Assembly (NCBI GenBank): GCA_030674155.1
Contig: CM060329.1
Location: 29,629,682-29,693,681, forward strand
Reading direction: 5' to 3'
DNA: 64,000 nt
From: Stramonita haemastoma
Taxonomy: Eukaryota > Mollusca > Gastropoda > Neogastropoda > Muricidae
Part shown: positions 33,326 to 44,310 of the stretch, in pieces
Numbering within the stretch: position 1 is the stretch's first letter
Layout: each line of letters opens with the position of its first letter
Notes under the pieces: model-generated
What the model was told of the DNA's origin: nothing
What the model saw: the letters and a program-made list of their open reading frames with translations, nothing else
Databases searched by the model: none
Made by a program: the position numbers and the translations under genes

Positions 33326-33480
33326 AAGTCGAGTTTTCCTGGTTCTCTTCAAGGTATGGTACTGTCACCTGTCCTCTTTATTATTTGTATGAATGATAGT
33401 ATTTGTTCTGGATTTAGTGCTGCCCTGTTGATAAGTATCTTATGACACATCTCTTAAAGATTAGTGACATTTACATTCTG
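33326..33480 (+). mobile_element. RT-core remnant, class 6, best preserved
   Basis: The frame reads FPGSLQGMVLSPVLFIICMN, then D and SAALLISI before a stop at about 33443. QG, VLSP, LF and ND match the most conserved block of non-LTR reverse transcriptases (region between motif A and the YADD box), which lines the active site. Without the rest of the domain it cannot function. Confidence 0.8.
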
Positions 33481-33720
33481 TACAATTTAATGAAGTTTTT
33501 TTTTAAATAAACAAATGTACTTAATGAATTGTAAAAGTGGGTGGCTGATAAGTAGGATGCATAAAGTCATGATTCATTAGTGTGTGATGTTCTGTGAGTA
33601 TTTGGTATGGTTTTTTTTTTTTCTTTCTTGATGTTATTTTATTATTTCACTTTAATGCTTGGCTTATAACCCACTCCACTGCCTCTGTTTTGGGATAGTA
33701 ACATATTCCTGATAGCATTG
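33480..33720. other. Spacer ending in GTCTCCAG
   Basis: Homologous to 44440-44700 and 51720-51965. Landmarks: GTAGGATGCATAAAGTC, CTCCACTGCCTCTGTTTTGG, TCCTGATAG.ATTGTCTCC. Confidence 0.7.
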
Positions 33721-34222
33721 TCTCCAGGTCTTTATCAGCACCAAGTCTTCATCATCACCAAGGATTCAACACCAAGACTTCATCATCACTTCATCATCAC
33801 CAAGACTTCATCATCACCAAGTTTTTATCATCACCAAGTCTTCATCATCTTCATCATCACCAAGACTCATCATCACAAGACTTCATCATCACCAAGTCTT
33901 CATCATCACTTCATCATCACCAAGACTTCTCATCACTTCATCACCAAGACTTCATCATCCTAAGTCTTCTTCATCACCAAGTCTTGTTCATCACCAAGTC
34001 TTCATCATCACTTCATCATCACTTCATCATCACCAAGGATTCATCATCACCAAGTCTTCTTCAACACCAAGACTTCATCATCACCAAGGATTCATCATCA
34101 TTTAATTATCACCAAGACTTCATCATCACTAAGTCTTCATCATCACTTCATCATCACCAAGACTTCATCATCACAAGGATTCATCTCACCAAGTCTTCTT
34201 CAACACCAAGACATCATCATCA
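33720..34222. repeat. CATCATCACCAAGACTT/GTCTT minisatellite
   Basis: 14-20-base units (CATCATCACCAAGTCTT and CATCATCACTT). It merges into the 29-bp satellite. Confidence 0.92.
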
Positions 34223-34520
34223 CTAGAATCTCCACAGGACTGTGATCATCACTAGAATTCCACAGGACTGTGATCATCACTAGAATCTCCACAGGACTGT
34301 GATCATCACTAGATCTCCCCAGGACTGTGATCATCACCAGAATCTCCACAGGACTGTGATCATCACTAGAATCTCCACAGGACTGTGATCATCACTAGAA
34401 TCTCCACAGGACTGTGATCATCACCAGAATAATCCTCATCACCATGATCTCTGGTCATCATCATCATGAGGACTTCTTCAGCACCAGGACTTTGTCTTTG
34501 CCAGGAAGAAAAATCCCCAC
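34223..34520. repeat. 29-bp unit-edge satellite, 7 copies
   Basis: Units of TCCACAGGACTGTGATCATC plus ACTAGAATC, then the constant block GGTCATCATCATCATGAGG and CCAGGAAGAAAAATCCCC. This marks the boundary between units 1 and 2. Confidence 0.93.
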
Positions 34521-34614
34521 CCCCAAAGAAACAATCAAGTGATATTGAGACAAAAATAGGTGGGAGGCTTTACAGCCATGTGCATAAAATGTTTTAAGTA
34601 TGGTGCATGCATTT

Positions 34615-34940
34615 TTTTTTTTTAATGGGGAAAAGAGAAGGTGGTTGGAGGCCCCAAACGCAAAAAACAAAAGATGGGGAAAAGAAAGGTGGTTGGAGGC
34701 CCCAAATATAGAAAAAAAAAGAAAAGGGAATCTTTTTTTTTAATGGGGAAAAGAAAAGGTGGTTGGAGGCCCCAAACAAAAAGAAGTAAAAAAAAAAAAA
34801 AAAAAGGAAAATTGAAAAAAAACATTTTAATGGGGGGGAAAAAAGGTGGTTGGAGGCCCCAAACATAAAAAGAGAAAAGAAAACAAAAAACAAACTTAAA
34901 AAGAAAAAAAAAGTTGGAGGCTCCACCAAAAAAAAGAGAA
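34615..34940. repeat. Polypurine satellite (units 2/3-specific block)
   Basis: Five units. An equivalent block is at 46010-46335; neither the first nor the fourth unit has one at this position. Confidence 0.93.
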
Positions 34941-34959
34941 GTAGATCTCTAAGTGTTTC

Positions 34960-35200
34960 GGTTGCCATTGTACGTGTATGTTTTTTAAATGTTGTCATCC
35001 ATTCCTGCTGGCATGAAATAGCCTACTCTTCCAACAGGATGCTCTGCATGCATTTGCATGTGAGTTCTTAGTGTTTATCTCATCCAAAGGGGGTGTGGAG
35101 TCAGTTAAATCCAGGGAGAAATCTTGTAAAATTGGTGCCTTCAAGGTGGCTTGAACCTGGGCAATCTGTGCTTGTCACTTGGCTATCCCGCCCCTGAGTA
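34960..35200 (-). mobile_element. S1 SINE
   Basis: TAGCCTACTCTTCCAACAGG, GATGCTCTGCATGCATTTGC and GGCTTGAACCTGGGCAATC (reverse of the B-box region). Confidence 0.72.
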
Positions 35201-35454
35201 CTACATGATTATCAGTTAGATGGTGTTAGGGATGTGTGTGTGTGCTGAAAGGGTGGGTGAGCATAATATGATTTTAATTGACAGCAATATATGGTAAAGG
35301 GGTTTTGAGAGGATGGCATACAATAACACATTCACATTAGTAACTAAGGGAAAATTCTAGTGTGGTTAAGGAAAATCATTTATTTCATACATAATCTTTC
35401 TTTTTCCTCTTTTAATAGATTGTCTATCAAAACACTTTTTTTTGTTTAATTCTT

Positions 35455-35780
35455 CAGTTAGAGCTTGAGTTTACTAATGGTGAGATTTTGCATGTATGAC
35501 CATTTTCCCCTATAATTAAGGTTGCAGCTTTTTTACTTTAGGAGTACTATTGAGAATTGAACCAACAAATTTTGCCAGAACAGTCAGGAAGTATCTCTCT
35601 ATTCAATCTGATTTCCAACTGTCATGGGTTCTTTTGACAAGCACATGACTTGTTGGAGTCTCCTCTGAAGACTTGACATTCATTTGATTTTTCCATCAAA
35701 GGAGGTTAGGAATCAAACCCAGAATCTCGCAGTTTACTTGTTAAGCAGGTTAATATCTGAACCATCCCGCCACCTTATGA
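35455..35780 (-). mobile_element. S2 repeat
   Basis: Orthologue of 13075-13475; CAAACCCAGAATCTCGCAG and CTGAACCATCCCGCCACC at the tRNA-like end. Confidence 0.72.
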
Positions 35781-36170
35781 AAACATTTAAGCCCTGAACC
35801 CTTTATGCTGTTGGGGCTCAAACTTGAAGTAAAAAAAGAATTTTAAGTTATATAAATATCATTTTCTTTTGGTGAGAATAGTAATTTGAGTGTAAAAGAA
35901 AAAAAGCCGAAAAAGCATGGTCCCCACATGCCATTGTGTCCACATGCATACATTCATGCATACATACAGACTGACAGGCCCAGTCCCAACTACTAATCTT
36001 AACCATAACCTTTATACTAACTCTTTAAACTTACCATGACCCATACCTGCATGTAAACACTCTGGCAGATGGACACAATGCTAAAGAGGTTTGGAAAAGA
36101 GTGAAATTTAAGAAAATTGGACGTTTTGGAGAAAGGAATCAGATATTTTTTTAGGGTCTATGGCAAAGGA

Positions 36171-36340
36171 AGGTGGCAGGATGGTTAAGATGTTTGCCTG
36201 CCTACAAATAAAGTGTGAAGTTCTGGGTTTGATTCCCAGCCTTGCCCTTTCTTCCCAGTTTAATTTGACAAAAATATCTAACTGAATGTCAGTCATTTGG
36301 ATGAGACTATAAACTGAGGCCCCGTGTGCAAACGCACATT
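36171..36340 (+). mobile_element. Plus-strand tRNA-headed SINE fragment (units 2/3 only)
   Basis: GGTGGCAGGATGGTTAAGATG opens a tRNA-like head with GGGTTTGATTCCCAGCC (B box), continues through CTTTCTTCCCAGTTTAAT and ends at GGCCCCGTGTGCAAACGC in the S1 body. It is 3'-truncated at an A-rich run and lies head-on to the minus-strand S1 body that follows. Confidence 0.78.
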
Positions 36341-36356
36341 TAAAAAAAAATAAAAA

Positions 36357-36550
36357 TTGGGGGTAATGAGTAAGCAATAGTGTGCTTTTTAAAATATAGT
36401 CCCCATGTGCCTACAATAAGTAAATTTTGTCACGCTTTCCCACCAACACAAAACTGCCTACTCTTCCAAAAGGCATAACCAGTTTTAACGTGTGTGTAAA
36501 ATGTTCTGCGCGGTCACACATGGGATCTTGATTTAGCCTCATCTGAAGGA
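36357..36550 (-). mobile_element. S1 SINE body, inverted relative to previous
   Basis: GCACACTATTGCTTA 3' end (minus) and CCACCAACACAAAACTGCC. Orthologue of 13945 and 57335. Confidence 0.75.
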
Positions 36551-37115
36551 TGTGTGTAGGTAGGGAGAGAGAGACAAAAGCTTTTTTGTTTGTTTAAAGA
36601 TGAGGGACAGAAGGAATTTAGAAAAAAAAAAGATGATCAAATAACAAAAATTGCATACATATATTTATATCAATGAATCATGGGGAGACAGCCAGAGAGA
36701 TTACTATGAATGCAGTCAGTAGAGGGTCAGGGATGGGGAAAGTGTAGGGGTGTCCAGGAGGACATAGGTTGTGTTATTCAGGTCAGTGGGAATGTGGCAA
36801 AGAAGGAAGGTGTGTGTAGGCATGTGTTTGAGTGTACATAGGGAATAGTTTATTGCTGCGAGCACATCTGTGCTTTGGTGTTATCATGGATATGTTGCCA
36901 TGGCATGTTTAAGCAACACTTGACTCTTGTAAAACCAGCACCACAATTTTCTTATGCTTTTTCAAAACAGAATGCTCCTTTCTTAAGGATGGAACTTCAG
37001 TTTGTGTGGATTTATTTAGTTTTTTCTTTATATAATCCTGTTGTTTGGTGCATCACTTTGGTTTTTTTCTTTTTGCTTTGAGTGTTTATGTAGATGACAT
37101 GTATTTTGGATGTAA
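36551..37115. other. Module M9 (unit 2)
   Basis: GGGGAGACAGCCAGAGAG, GTAGAGGGTCAGGGATGGGG, CATGGATATGTTGCCATGG, GTAGATGACATG. Confidence 0.75.
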
Positions 37116-37290
37116 GAAAATGAAAATAGAAAAAAAAAAAAAAAGGAGGATGGAGGGCCCACCATAAAAGGGGGGAAAAGAAAAGGTGGTTGGAGGCCCC
37201 CAAAATAAGAAAAGGTTTAAAAAATAAATAAATTTTTTAAAAAAAGAAAAAATAGAAGGCTAGAGGCCCACCAAAAAAAAAAAGTATGTC
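37115..37290. repeat. Polypurine satellite, short block
   Basis: Two to three units flanked by GGAGGATGGAGGGCCCACC. Confidence 0.9.
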
Positions 37291-38165
37291 TGGTTCTTTG
37301 TGTGTAGAAGTCACCATTAGTATGTTGTATTTCAAAGTCTAACGTCATGATTTAGATCATAAAATCTGTTCAAATGTCCATTGAAAAAACCATGGTCTTA
37401 AGATGGCAGTATATTTTGTGTAGCTGGTTGATAATCAGTGTACTGATATATACCATCTGCTGGAAGAATTAGGATGAAATGTGTTTCTGTGTGATGAATT
37501 GGTGAAAATATGAATATTGTAAAGTGCAAAGTGTAACAGATGCTTGTCTATGTGTACATGGAATGTGTGTGCGTTTTGTTTTCACTGAAGGAGAAGGGTA
37601 TGTAACCTTTTTTTTTTTTTGGGGGGGGGGGGGGGGGATAGATTTGATTTGTTTGAAAAATGTTATAGTTAAAAAAAAAATCTTTGTTGTAGATAGTCTG
37701 GACTGCATGTATGTAATTTGTGAAAGCAGTACCAAAGCTGTAATTCATGTTCATGATTTTGTAATGTAGGCTTACAATTGCCATCACTTGTGTGTATGAT
37801 ATTTTAAGTAGAAACGCTGGTACCTAAGTAGCTAATGCTTTGTTGTCATTTTGATCAGACTGAATTTTTGTCTTTACTCTCAGAGTCCAGAAATGTTTGT
37901 TGTGATCTGTTGATAAAAGATTCTAGTCCTGAAGTATTTGTTGATGTGGGCAGGAAGAGAATGAAATGAATTGTGTTGTGGGCAAATCCATGCTGTGACC
38001 TTAGAACTGATGATGCCATGGCAGATTTGACTGCAATACAAATGTCAAAGCTTCTTCAAGACAGAATGGTCCTGTCTTAACAATGCTAGTTCAGTTTGAA
38101 CCATTTTTTTCCCCTTTTTGAAATGTTTATGTAGGTGACATGAATTTAGGATGTCTTAAAGTAGA
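37290..38165. other. Conserved spacer M10 (unit 2)
   Basis: Same landmarks as 14861-15735; a G-run of 18 at 37621-37638 is specific to this copy. Confidence 0.72.
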
Positions 38166-38610
38166 AAGAAAAGTGGGGGGGGGATGGAGAAACCACAAAA
38201 AAATGGGGAAAAACAAACATAAAAAGAGAAAAAAAATGGGGAAAAGAAAAGGTGGTTGGAGGCCCCAAACATAAAAAAAAAAATTTAATGGGGAAAAGAA
38301 AAGGTGGTTGGAGGCCCCAAACATAAAAAGAAGGAAAAAAACACTTTTTTTTCAAAAAATGGGGAAAAGAAAAGGTGGTTGGAGGCCCCAAACATAAATG
38401 ATTTTTTTTTTTTAAATGAAAAAAAGGTGGTTGGAGGCCCCTAACAGAAAAAAGGGGGGAAGAAAATTTAAAAAGAAAAAAAAATGGGGAAAAGAAAAGG
38501 TGGTTGGAGGCCCCAAACATGAAAAGATAAAAGAAAACAAAATAGGGGGAAAAAAATAAACAAAAAAATGGGGGATATGAGGTAGGAGGCCCCACCAAAA
38601 AGGAAGTCGA
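38165..38610. repeat. Polypurine satellite array
   Basis: About seven units; ends in GGAGGCCCCACCAAAAAG. Confidence 0.94.
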
Positions 38611-38804
38611 ACTCTTGAGTGTGTCTGTTGCCATTGCACATTTTATATTGAATTTGAAATTTGCATTTAAAATAATAAAAGCTGTTCAATTACCCATTAA
38701 AAAAAAACATGGTCTTAAGATGACAGTTTAGTTTGTATTTCTGGCTAATAATCTGTGTATTGATCCATTACTGATAAATGTTACATCTGCTGAGAATTTG
38801 TCTT

Positions 38805-39298
38805 CATTGTTGCAAGGACTTCATCGTTCCATGGACTTTTTGCTGTTGCAGACTTGTTACTTGCATGCAAGGACTTGTTTATCTGTAAAGACTTGTTTAT
38901 CACTGCAAGGACTTATCTCAGCAAGGACTTGTTTATCACTGTAAGGACTTGTTTATCACTGCAAGGGCTTGTTTATCACTGTAAGGACTTGTTTATCACT
39001 GCAAGGACTTGTTTATCACTGTAAAGACTTGTTTATCACTGCAAGGACTTGTTTATCTCAGCAAGGACTTGTTTATTACTGTAAGGACTTGTTTATCACT
39101 GTAAGGACTTGTTTATCACTGTAAGGACTTATCTCAGCAAGGACTTTATTTTCATGGCCGCAAGGAAAGGACTTTTTCATCAGGGAAAAGATTACTTTGT
39201 CACTGCAAGGACTTGTTTATCTCAGCAAGAACTTTTCATTGCCACAAGGAAAGGACTTTTTCATCAGGGAAAAGATTACTTTGTCACTGCAAGGACTT
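38805..39298. repeat. CTGCAAGGACTTGTTTATCA minisatellite
   Basis: 20-base units with CTGCAAGG and CTGTAAGG variants. Continues beyond the RTE insertion at 40197-40600. Confidence 0.92.
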
Positions 39299-40196
39299 TA
39301 ATCTATTCCTGGAGAACATCATGAGGGAAACACTTTACGACTTCCACTCTACCATCTCAATAGGAGGGCGACCCATTAACAACCTGCGCTTCGCTGACGA
39401 TATTGATCTCATGGGAGGCAGCAACAAGGAACTCAAGACCTCACCAACAGACTGGTAGACAGAGCAGGCACATATGGGATGGAAGTCAGCACAGAAAAGA
39501 GTAAAGTATTGGTCAACAGTGCAAATGGCACCACAGCACAGATCTACATGAATGGCCAGCAGCTGGAAGAAGCAGACGCTTTCAAATATCTTGGCGCTAC
39601 CCTCACGAAAGATGGACGCTCCACCACAGAGATCAAGACCAGGCTAGCCATGGCAACATCAGCTATGGCAAAACTGAACAAGATATGGAGAAGCGACAAC
39701 ATCAGCTTCAAGACAAAAGTCAAATTGTTCAGATCCCTGGTCATCTCCATCTTGCTCTACGGCTGCGAAAGTTGGACAATGACCGCTGAAACCACCAAGC
39801 GGATCCAGACGTTCAAGACAAAAGGCTTCAGGCGACTGCTTGGAATTTCCTGGAAGGATAGGAAAACAAACACCTTTGTGCGAAGTCAAGTCACACTGAT
39901 GGCTGGCCCTCAGGAACCCATACTAGCCACTGTCAAGAAAAGGAAGCTGGCATGGTTCAGCCATGTCACACGCCACAACACCCTCCCCAAGACAGTCCTA
40001 CAAGGAACGCTAGAAGGTGGCAGACGCCGAGGCAGACAAACCTAAAGCTGGATGGATAAAATCAAGGAGTGGACCCACTGGACAGTCCAACACTCATTCG
40101 GAAGGCGGAGGACAGGGCTGGATGGCGATGGCTGGCTGCAGAATCGTCTCTCATGTCTCCTCCACGACCATCCCGGTCATGAGAAAAGAAGAAGAA
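39299..40196 (+). mobile_element. 5'-truncated RTE-like LINE inserted in minisatellite
   Basis: 898 bases of the 3' half of an RTE-clade retrotransposon, ending CATCCCGGTCATGAG then a (GAA)n-type tail. GCAAGGACTT flanks both sides (39289-39298, 40197-40206), but because the target is itself a repeat of this word it cannot prove a target-site duplication. GC content is clearly above that of the surrounding array. Confidence 0.92.
39302..40045 (+). pseudogene. RTE-like reverse transcriptase C-terminal fragment
   Basis: Reverse transcriptase and its C-terminal extension copy element RNA at the nicked target. The frame starts just upstream of the catalytic FADDIDLMGG box (FADD at 39390-39401). 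One missing base near 39433 shifts the frame. From about 39440 to 40045 the frame holds the typical C-terminal extension: FKYLGATLTKDG, LLYGCESWTMTAET, RRLLGISWKDRKTN, KRKLAWFSHV, EGGRRRGR. A TAA at 40043 interrupts it before SWMDKIKEWT, which continues the family pattern. Endonuclease and the first RT motifs are absent. Confidence 0.92.
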
Positions 40197-40600
40197 GCAA
40201 GGACTTGTTTATCTCAGCAAGAACTTTTCATAGCCACAAGGAAAGGACTTTTTCATCAGGGAAAAGATTACTTTGTCACTGCAAGGACTTGTTCATTGCT
40301 CCTAGGACTTGTTCATGGCTGCAAGGATTTCATCACTACAAAGATGTCTTCTTCTTTCCAGAACTTCTTGATCACTGCAAGGACTTCATCTCTGCAAGGA
40401 CCTCTTCATCTCTGCAAGGACTTCTTCATAGGTAAAGGGACTATTTCATCTCTGCAAAGACTTCATCATTGTAAGAACTCCTGCATCACCACAAAGACAT
40501 CTTCATCACTTGGACTTCTTCATTGCCAGGACTTTTTCATTGCTGCAAGAAGCTCATCACTGCAAGGACTTCTTCATTGCCAGGACTTCAAAAGTCAACA
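40197..40600. repeat. CTGCAAGGACTT minisatellite, right half
   Basis: Right half of the array split by the RTE insertion; ends GCCAGGACTTCAAAAGTC. Confidence 0.9.
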
Positions 40601-40604
40601 TCCA

Positions 40605-40735
40605 TTGGTTCACTTTAAGGTATGGTTCTGCCACATGTGCTCTTCATTCTCTATAAAAATGATTTTAATTGCATCAGATTTGATTCCACCCTGTAAAGTG
40701 CCCTGGTGACACTGCTGTCAAACATTTATGAAATT
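40605..40735 (+). mobile_element. RT-core remnant, class 1
   Basis: TTTAAGGTATGGTTCTGCC, TCTCTATAAAAATGATTTTA, GCCCTGGTGACACTGCTG. Confidence 0.7.
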
Positions 40736-40794
40736 GAAGGTGTGTATATTACGAGCAAGTTGAGTTCTCTGTGAATAGAAATGGGTTTTTTTTC

Positions 40795-41025
40795 TTCGGC
40801 TATAGCTGTCAGGTTTACCAATAATGAGATTTTTGCATTTTCTCTTTTTCCCCCCATGATTAAGGTAGCTGCATTCAGACATGGGGGATACTGTTGGGAA
40901 TTGAAGCTACCAATTTTGCCAGGACAAAGTGGGAAGAAAGGCCAAGGCTGGGAACTCAACCCAGAACCTGTTTACTTGTTATGCAGCCACAGTGAACATC
41001 TTAACCATCCTGCCACCTTCTTTCT
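40795..41025 (-). mobile_element. S2 repeat
   Basis: CTCAACCCAGAACC and CTTAACCATCCTGCCACC on the plus strand mark the reversed tRNA-like end. Confidence 0.7.
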
Positions 41026-41259
41026 TAAAAATTCTGACTAAAAATTGTTGTAAATTTATAGCAAAAATGTCAGCTGCATGAAGTCATGATGCATTAATTT
41101 TATTCAGTGCTATGTATTGTGATGATGTGATTTTTCCTTTTTGATTAAAAAAAAATTCTTCACAAAAATGTATCTTGCTCATGTGGTACTCCACTTTCTC
41201 TTGAAATAATACTGTATTCCTTTTTGTGTCTTTGACAGAAACTCAGCCCAAAAGCTTCA

Positions 41260-41415
41260 CCATTGCCTGAATTTGATCATCACCAGGACTTCAGTCTTCA
41301 TCATCACCAGGACTTCAGTCTTCATCATCATCAGGACTTCAGTCTTCATCATCACCAGGACTTCAGTCTTCATCATCACCAGGACTTCAGTCTTCATCAT
41401 CACCAAGACTTTAAA
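41260..41415 (+). repeat. 24-bp HHHQDFSL minisatellite, intact frame
   Basis: Six near-identical units. The frame 41263-41487 runs from the first unit through the RT remnant to a stop, and the minus frame (MMKTEVLV) is open too. Confidence 0.92.
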
Positions 41416-41424
41416 GTTAACTTT

Positions 41425-41545
41425 CTTGCTCTCTGTCAGGTATGGTTCTGCCATCTATTGCTTTCATTTGTTATACAGTATAAATGATACTAGATCTGAG
41501 AGCACTTTGTGATAAAGTTCTGATAATACTACTCTTTGAGACTTT
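41425..41545 (+). mobile_element. RT-core remnant, class 2
   Basis: Nearly identical to 30490-30610, including GTTATACAGTATAAATGATAC. Confidence 0.68.
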
Positions 41546-41744
41546 TTAGATTAACATTTTATATGTCCTAAAGTGTGTGTATATGGATTTAGATATCAGA
41601 ATTTTGTAAATAATGTGTAATACTGTGATCTGTCATGATTTCTTTCTTGATTTTTTTTTTATTCATTTATTTTTAAATGGCTGACTCATCACCAACACCA
41701 ATTTTTTTTTTTTTTTAATTTTTTTTTTTTAGATAATAGTGTAT

Positions 41745-41815
41745 AAGCGCTTTGATTTGTGTAGTCAATAAGATTCAGCGCTATATAAGTCCCATATTAT
41801 TATTATTATTTTTGT
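41745..41815 (+). mobile_element. LINE 3' end with (ATT)n tail, shared with 30.8 kb
   Basis: GCGCTTTGATTTGTGTAG, GATTCAGCGCTATATAAGTC, ATTATTATT. Same position in the module as 30795-30885. Confidence 0.75.
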
Positions 41816-41839
41816 ACGATTGCCAGGATCTTCACCAGA

Positions 41840-42065
41840 ATTTTTTTTTTTTGCAGGGACTTTTTCACCACCACAAGGACTTTGTTTTCACCAGTACAAC
41901 TTGACAAGACTTATTCACCACCTCAAGAACTTCCTCTTCTCAATGACGCCTTCATCATCAGGACTTGAAAAGCCAACTGTGATTGCTTCCTTTCAATGTA
42001 TGGTTCTGACACCTTTCCTTTCATTGTACTAGATCTGATACGACCTTTTGATTCAGTACCCTAAG
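41840..42065 (+). mobile_element. Short minisatellite and RT-core remnant, class 3
   Basis: Only one to two CACCAGTACAACTTGACAAG units remain (compare eight at 30.9-31.4 kb). Then TTCAATGTATGGTTCTGACACC. Confidence 0.65.
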
Positions 42066-42354
42066 AACACTGCTCTTGAAGATTTTTTTGATTTTTTTTT
42101 TTATTGATGCTCTGACTACTGTAAACAAAGTGAAGAGATTTCTATCAGTAGAAATATACAGATGAAAATAGTGTAGCGTGAAAGTACTGCATGAAATCAG
42201 GATGCATTTATGTATACTATGCAAGATTCTGTGATTTGTTTGTTTCTTCTTGATGTAGTTTTATGCATTTCTTTATAATTGTCTCACTCATAAGCTACTG
42301 CAATTCTCTCTTTTGAGATAATAACGCATTTTTATGTGTTTTGTTTTTTGACAG

Positions 42355-42895
42355 AATCTTGTCATTGCAAGAACTTTTTTCATCACCTGGATTTCATCAT
42401 CATCTGGACTTCAAGTCCAGGACTTCAGTCTTCATTATCACCAGGACTTCAGTCTTCATTATCACCAGGACTTCATCATCACCAGGACTTCAGTCTTCAT
42501 CATCACCAGGACTTCAGTCTTCATTATCACCAGGACTTCAGTCTTCATTATCACCAGGACTTCAGTCTTCATTATCACCAGGACTTCAGTCTTCATTATC
42601 ACCAGGACTTCAGTCTTCATCATCACCAGGACTTCAGTCTTCATCACCACCAGGACTTGATCATCACCAAGACTTGATCATCACCAGGACTTCAGTCTTC
42701 ATCATCACCAGGACTTGATCATCACCAAGACTTGATCATCACCAGGACTTCAGTCTTCATCATCACCAGGACTTGATCATCACCAGGACTTGATCATCAC
42801 CAGGACTTGATCATCACCAGGACTTGATCATCACCATGTTTTCATCATTGCCTGAACTACATGACCCTCAGGACATCAACAACACCAGGACGTCA
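42355..42895 (+). repeat. HHHQDFSL / YHQDFSLH minisatellite
   Basis: About 17 units with ATCACCAGGACTTCAGTC and shorter TTGATCATCACC units. A 24-base frame is kept for about 110 codons. Confidence 0.92.
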
Positions 42896-42909
42896 GAAGT
42901 CAACTTTTA

Positions 42910-42982
42910 CTTGTTTCCTGCAAGGCATGGGTTTGTTACCTATTTTATTCTCTTTTTTTTTCCAAACAGTTAAGACTGTACT

Positions 42983-42985
<3 letters not shown>
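42910..42985 (+). mobile_element. RT-core remnant, class 5
   Basis: TCCTGCAAGGCATGGGTTTG and TTAAGACTGTACTGGAT before (CT)n. Confidence 0.58.
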
Positions 42986-43078
<93 letters not shown>

Positions 43079-43334
43079 AACTTCATTGTTTTGTATGTGA
43101 AGTTTTGATATTAACAATGTCAGTCATTGCTGTTTGTTTCATTGTTTTGTTACAGATGGACAGAGGTGAATGAGTAAGATGTGTTTGTTTTGATGTATGC
43201 CTGAACTTTTGAGTACGTATGAAAACATCATTAGTCTTGTGTGATGAAAATTATCAGTGTATATATATATTTTTTCCCCCCACATGTGTATTGTGGCCCA
43301 GTGGCCGATGTACATTAAACAAGTTCCGAGTTCT

Positions 43335-43412
<78 letters not shown>

Positions 43413-43436
43413 CCTCTCCCTCTCCCTCTCTCTCTG
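42986..43436. repeat. Two (CT)n microsatellites with spacer
   Basis: CT at 42986-43074 and 43338-43436. The 260 bases between them are present only in this unit; in the third round of unit 1 a single CT tract stands in their place. Confidence 0.92.
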
Positions 43437-44075
43437 TTTTTCCCTTGCAAGGTGGGGTGTTTAGTGCCTGGTCTTCCTCTGTGCTTGTTTTGTAGGTGGT
43501 CTGCCTGCTGGCTTCAACAAACACATTCTGAATTTAGGACAACTCTTTTTTTTTTTTTGGCTGGTATGTTCATGTTTCTGTAACCCACCAAACATAGACA
43601 TGAATTATGGGATCTTTAAATTGCAAATTTGATCTCTTGCATGCATATGTACATGAAGGGAGTAAAGGGACTAGCATGTCTGCACTTGAAGTTAACCAGG
43701 GAGATTGTTTTTTAAAAAAAACCAGCCTCCTACCCTCCCTTAATTTATTACACTCTTGTCTCCAAGATTTGAATTCAGGACTTCATTGGCCCACACAACT
43801 GAAGTCAGATGGTCTTCACTGCTCAGTTATAACGTCCATCATGGATCTGATACCACACTGTTGATAAAGATTTCTAATGTCACTGCTCATGGAGATCTGT
43901 AACATTCACATTTTGTGTATTTTAAACAAGTTGGAGGGATTTCTTTTCGGATGATTTTATTTTTTCTGGAATATTTTTATATTCATTTATAAGATCTTGA
44001 ATAACTTGCTGATCACCTACACAGAGCTACATGTTTTGAGATAATCATGTCTTTCTATTTGAATGTTTGCCAGGT
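43437..44075. other. Spacer between class 5 and class 6 modules
   Basis: Orthologue of 32364-33005. Confidence 0.65.
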
Positions 44076-44310
44076 CTCTGCAAGGACTTCTTCATCACCG
44101 CAAGGACATCTTCATTGCTTCAAGGACTTCTTCATCACTGCAAGGACTTCATCACTGCAAGGACTTCTTCATCACTGCAAGGACTTCATCACTACAAGGA
44201 CTTCTTCATCACTGCAAGGACTTCTTCATCACTGCAGGAACTTCTTCATCACTGCAAGGACTTGTACATCCCAAGGGCACCTTCATTCCCAGGAATTCAA
44301 AAGTCCAGTT
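44075..44310 (+). repeat. 20-bp CTGCAAGGACTT minisatellite
   Basis: About ten units. One frame (44067-44420) runs on into the RT remnant. Confidence 0.92.
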
